A stretch of DNA of 64,000 nt from Hydractinia symbiolongicarpus (lineage: Eukaryota > Cnidaria > Hydrozoa > Anthoathecata > Hydractiniidae): contig NC_079880.1 in the NCBI RefSeq assembly GCF_029227915.1, forward strand, positions 28,205,501 through 28,269,500, in the 5' to 3' direction. Below the pieces are notes generated by a model. It saw only the letters and a program-made list of their open reading frames with translations, searched no databases and was not told the DNA's origin. How positions within the stretch are numbered: position 1 is the stretch's first letter; each line of letters opens with the position of its first letter. This document shows, one piece after another, positions 60,845-64,000 of the stretch. The position numbers and the translations under genes were made by a program.

Positions 60845-62669
60845 ACATTTTTGAAAACTACAAGTCTTATGCGTTTTATGGTGAAAAAAAAAATTAAAAA
60901 ATCGTTCGGGAAATAAATTTACACCCTGGGTACTTTCTTTGTATACTTTTGACTTTACAGGCCGAGTCCGGGATTTACGGGAAATCGCAGGTTTTCGTTT
61001 GCCGGCGATTAAACTTCTTTTATTCAGCGTCTCATCAAAAATGAAAACAAGTTTGAAGACTACAAATCTCATGCGTTTTAGTGGTTAAAAAATAATTTAA
61101 AAAATCGTTCGGGAAATGAGTTTACTGCCTGGGTACTTTCTTTGTATACTTTTGACTATACGGGCCGAGTCCGGGATTTACGGGAAATCGCGGTTTTTCG
61201 TTTGCCGGCGATTAAACTTCTTTTATTCAGCGTCCCATCAAAAATAAAAAAAAATTTTGAAAACTACAAGTCTCATGCGTTTTAGTGGTGAAAAAATAAT
61301 ATAAAAAATCGTTCGGGAAATGAGTTTACTCCCTGGGTACTTTCTTTGTATACTTTTGACTATACAGGCCAAGCCCGGGATTTACGGGAAATGGCGGGTT
61401 TTCGTTTGCCGGCGATTAAACTTCTTATATTCAGTCTCTCGTCAAAAAGGAAAACATTTTTGAAAACTACAAGTCTCATGCGTTTTATTGGTGAAAATAT
61501 AATTTAAAAAATCGTTGTGGAAATGAGTTTACTCACAGGGTACTTTCTTTGTATACATTCGACTATACGGGCCAAGCCCGGGATTTACGGGAAATCGCGG
61601 GTTTTCGTTTGCCGGCGATTAAACCACTTTCATTAAGCGTCTCATCAAAAATGAAAACATTTCTGAAAACTACAAGTCTCATGCGTTTTAGTGGTGAAAA
61701 AATAATTTAAAAAATCGTTCGGGAAATGAGTTTACTCCCTGGGTACTTTCTTTGTATACATTCGACTACACGGGCCAAGCCCGTGATTTAGGGGAAATCG
61801 CTGGTTTTCGTTTGCCGGCGATTAAACCTCTTTCATTAAGCGTCTCATCAAAAATGAAAACATTTTTGAAAACTACCAGTCTCATGCGTTTTAGTGGTGA
61901 AAAAAAAAATTAAAAAATCGTTCGGGAAATGAGTTTACTCCCTGGGTACTTTCTTTGTATACATTCGACTACCCGGGCCAAGACCGGGATTTAGGGGAAA
62001 TCGCTGGTTTTCGTTTGCCGGCGATTAAACCTCTTTCATTAAGCGTCTCATCAAAAATGAAAACATTTTTAAAAACTACAAGTCTTATGCGTTTTAGTGG
62101 TGAAAAAAAATTTAAAAAATCGTTCGGGAAATGAGTTTACTCCCTGGGTACTTTCTTTGTATACTTTTGACTATACGGGCCGAGTCCGCGATTTACGGGA
62201 AGTCGCGGGTTTTCGTTTGCCGGCGATTAAACTTCTTTTATTCAGCGTCTCATCAAAAATGAAAACATTTTTAAAAACTACAAGTCTCATGGGCTTTAGT
62301 GGTAAAATAATAATTTAAAAAATCGTTCGGGAAATGAGTTTACACCCTGGGTACTTTTTTGTATACTTATGACTTTACAGGCCGAGTCCGGGATTTACGG
62401 GAAATCGCAGGTTTTCGTTTGCCGGCGATTAAACTTCTTTTATTCAGCGTCTCATCAAAAATGAAAACAAGTTTGAAGACTACAAATCTCATGCGTTTTA
62501 GTGGTTAAAAAATAATTTAAAAAATCGTTCGGGAAATGAGTTTACTGCCTGTGTACTTTCTTTGTATACTTTTGACTATACGGGCCGAGTCCGGGATTTA
62601 CGGGAAATCGCGGTTTTTCGTTTGCCGGCGATTAAACTTCTTTTATTCAGCGTCCCATCAAAAATAAAA
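60845..62669 (+). repeat. Nested 9-monomer repeat, unit 2 in copy 2
   Basis: This is the counterpart of 52,125-53,949. Private changes include GTGAAAAAAAAAATTAAAAAATCG near 60,880, CGTTTTATTGG (61,488) and CCAAGACCGGG (61,983). Like unit 1 it carries the one-base deletion GCGTTTTATGGTG. Confidence 0.87.
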
Positions 62670-63900
62670 ACATTTTTGAAAACTACAAGTCTCATGCGTT
62701 TTAGTGGTGAAAAAATATTATAAAAAATCGTTTTGGAAATGAGTTTACTCCCTGGGTACTTTCTTTGTATACTTTTGACTATACGGGCCAAGCCCGGGAT
62801 TTACGGGAAATGGCGGGTTTTCGTTTGCCGGCGATTAAACTTCTTTTATTCAGTGTCTCGTCAAAAATGAAAACATTTTTGAAAACTACAAGTCTCATGC
62901 GTTTTAGTGGTGAAAAAATAAATTAAAAAATCGTTGGGGAAATGAGTTTACTCCCTGGGTACTTTCTTTGTATACTTTTGACTATGCGGGCCAAGCCCGG
63001 GATTTACGGGAAATCGCGGGTTTTCGTTTGCCGGCGATTAAACTTCTTTTATTCAGCGTCTCATCAAAAATGAAAACAATTTTGAAAACTACCAGTCTTA
63101 TGCGTTTTAATGGTGAAAAGATAATTTAAAAATCGTTCTGGAATTGAGTTTACTCACAGGGTACTTTTTTTGTATACATTCGACTATACGGGCCAAGCCC
63201 GTGATTTACGGGAAATCGCGGGTTTTCGTTTGCCGGCGATTAAACCTCTTTCATTGAGCGTCTCATCAAAAATAAAAACATTTTTGAAAACTACAAGTCT
63301 TATGCGTTTTAGTGGTGAAAAAATAATTTAAAAAATCGTTGTGGAAATGAGTTTACTCATAGGGTACTTTCTTTGTATACATTCGACTATACGGGACAAG
63401 CCCGGGATTTACGGGAAATCGCGGGTTTTCGTTTGCCGGCGATTAAACTTCTTTTATTCAGCGTCTCATCAAAAATGAAAAAAAATTTAAAAATTACAAG
63501 TCTCATGGGCATTAGTAGTGAAATAATAATGTAAAAATTCGTTCGGGAAATGAGTTTACACCCTGGGTACTTTCTTTGTATACTTTTAACTTTACAGGCC
63601 GAGTCCAGGATTTACGGGAAATCGCAGGTGTTCGTTTGCCGGCGATTAAACTTCTTTTATTCAACGTCTCATCAAAAATGAAAACAAGTTTGAAGACTAC
63701 AAGTCTCATGCGTTTTAGTGGTTAAAAAATAATTAAAAAAATCGTTCGGGAAATGAGTTTACTGCCTGGGTACTTTCTTTGTATATTTTTGACTATACGG
63801 GCCAAGCCCGGGATTTACGGGAAATCGCGGTTTTTCGTTTGCCGGCGATTAAACTTCTTTTATTCAGCGTCCCATCAAAAATAAAAACATTTTTGAAAAC

Positions 63901-63910
63901 TACAACGTTT
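63901..63910 (+). other. 8-base deletion, second occurrence
   Basis: CTACAACGTTTT appears again, with GTCTCATG absent between 63,905 and 63,906, exactly 8,720 bp after the first occurrence. It shows that copy 2 reaches almost to the end of the unit before the window stops. Confidence 0.9.
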
Positions 63911-64000
63911 TAGTGGTGAAAAAATAATATAAAAAATCGTTTTGGAAATGAGTTTACTCCCTGTGTACTTTCTTTGTATACTTTTGACTATACGGGCCAA

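Larger units (their letters stand above)
1..64000 (+). repeat. Satellite DNA array, about 203-bp monomer, about 315 head-to-tail copies
   Basis: The landmark GCGTTTTAGTGG (or GGGCTTTAGTGG) recurs every 203 bp, for example at 4, 207, 410, 613, 816, 1019, 1222, 1425, 1628, 1831 and 2034, and on to the right edge. Only small indels disturb the phase. Orientation never flips and no unrelated sequence interrupts the array, so every intergenic stretch here is satellite. Each monomer has an AT-rich part (A-tracts, then the CATCAAAAATGAAAAC area) and a GC-rich part (around GGGCCAAGCCCGGG through GCCGGCGATT). Monomers differ by point changes that define subtypes, and subtype order repeats in higher-order blocks. 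Homogenised monomers of this size in long arrays are typical of centromeric or heterochromatic satellites. The family and species are not recognised, and centromere function is inference. Confidence 0.98.
55747..64000 (+). repeat. 8,720-bp tandem duplication, copy 2, cut by window edge
   Basis: This matches 47,027 onward to the last base, 8,254 bp of the expected 8,720. Differences seen include 48,578/57,298 (C/G), 48,591/57,311 (A/G), 50,177/58,897, 51,178/59,898, 51,620/60,340, 51,661/60,381, 52,297/61,017, 52,768/61,488, 53,263/61,983, 53,812/62,532, 54,190/62,910, 54,944/63,664 and a few A/T changes in A-runs. That is about fifteen in 8.25 kb, or roughly 99.8% identity by eye. Confidence 0.93.

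Noticed and set aside
34728-62318. Plus-strand open frames of 60-102 codons (34,728; 36,961; 38,821; 51,552; 53,377; 60,272; 62,097)
   Set aside because: They lie in the same repeat on the opposite strand and appear only where a substitution or small indel removes a stop codon. The copies at 51,552, 53,377, 60,272 and 62,097 are the same monomer in the nested duplications.
18262-63709. Repeated 65-79-codon minus-strand open frames (starting MRLVVFK..., MRFVVFK... and similar), dozens of copies
   Set aside because: Each lies within a single monomer at the same phase. The monomer is 203 bp (2 modulo 3), so the frame is lost in the next repeat. The 79-codon versions arise from the one-base deletion GCGTTTTATGGTG. 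No start context or separate codon signal is seen, and identity follows DNA homogenisation. They are chance open frames in satellite DNA.
1-64000. CRISPR-like array or other bacterial repeat system
   Set aside because: The whole 203-bp unit repeats without unique spacers, there are no cas-like genes, and HOR organisation of this kind belongs to eukaryotic satellites.
1-64000. Ribosomal DNA spacer or telomeric repeat array
   Set aside because: No rRNA gene sequence appears in 64 kb, and no short TTAGGG- or TTTAGGG-type tandem runs are present. The GATTTAGGGG variant is a single substitution in the monomer and is not tandem.
47027-64000. Plain assembly duplication of one 8.7-kb piece
   Set aside because: About fifteen base differences are spread along the copies and the junction monomers differ, so it is not an exact copy. 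An artefact from two haplotypes joined in tandem cannot be fully excluded without reads.
1-64000. Promoters, terminators or Pol III boxes in the monomer
   Set aside because: AT-rich stretches give TATA-like strings, but there is no linked transcript, gene or consistent box A/box B spacing that I could support.

Overview
The whole window is one uninterrupted satellite DNA array. A unit of about 203 bp (roughly 38% G+C by hand count of one monomer) repeats head to tail about 315 times, always in the same orientation, from base 1 to base 64,000. Both window edges fall inside the array, so no flanking DNA is seen. I found no protein gene, RNA gene, transposon, CRISPR array or inversion. The array size, the nucleosome-scale monomer and the multi-level higher-order repeats (HORs) point to a eukaryotic chromosome, most likely centromeric, pericentromeric or other heterochromatin. 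A plant is plausible, but I do not recognise the satellite family and cannot name the species from sequence alone.

Monomers fall into recognisable subtypes. One group reads CTCACAGGG/CTCATAGGG followed by CATTCGAC; the other reads CTCCCTGGG, CTGCCTGGG or CACCCTGGG followed by CTTTTGAC. Subtype order repeats in blocks, which gives local HORs. Left domain (about 1-29.4 kb): HORs of 8 monomers (816-4065 and 23,313-26,558), 9 monomers (5284 to about 8815), 7 monomers with a two-monomer expansion (8933-12,169) and 17 monomers (about 17,960-24,020), plus a long-range duplication pairing about 13.6-18.4 kb with about 25.1-29.6 kb. Middle domain (about 29.4-42 kb): short HORs of 3, 4 and 6 monomers, some nested in a 3,045-bp repeat. 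Right domain (about 42-64 kb): a 17-monomer repeat (3,451 bp) containing a 5-monomer repeat, then an 8,720-bp (43-monomer) tandem duplication covering 47,027 to the right edge. Its two copies differ at about fifteen bases by eye, and each contains a 1,825-bp nine-monomer tandem duplication.

No genes act together here. What the DNA offers is structure: about 11-12 CpG per monomer with no depletion, a 9-bp-arm dyad, two GC-rich 5-bp-stem dyads, four CGGG blocks spaced 9-11 bp apart, paired A-tracts, and a motif one base short of a CENP-B box. The nested tandem duplications record repeated unequal exchange or similar amplification, with the most recent visible event on the right. All HOR boundaries come from reading marker variants by eye and are good to roughly one monomer unless an exact junction is given.
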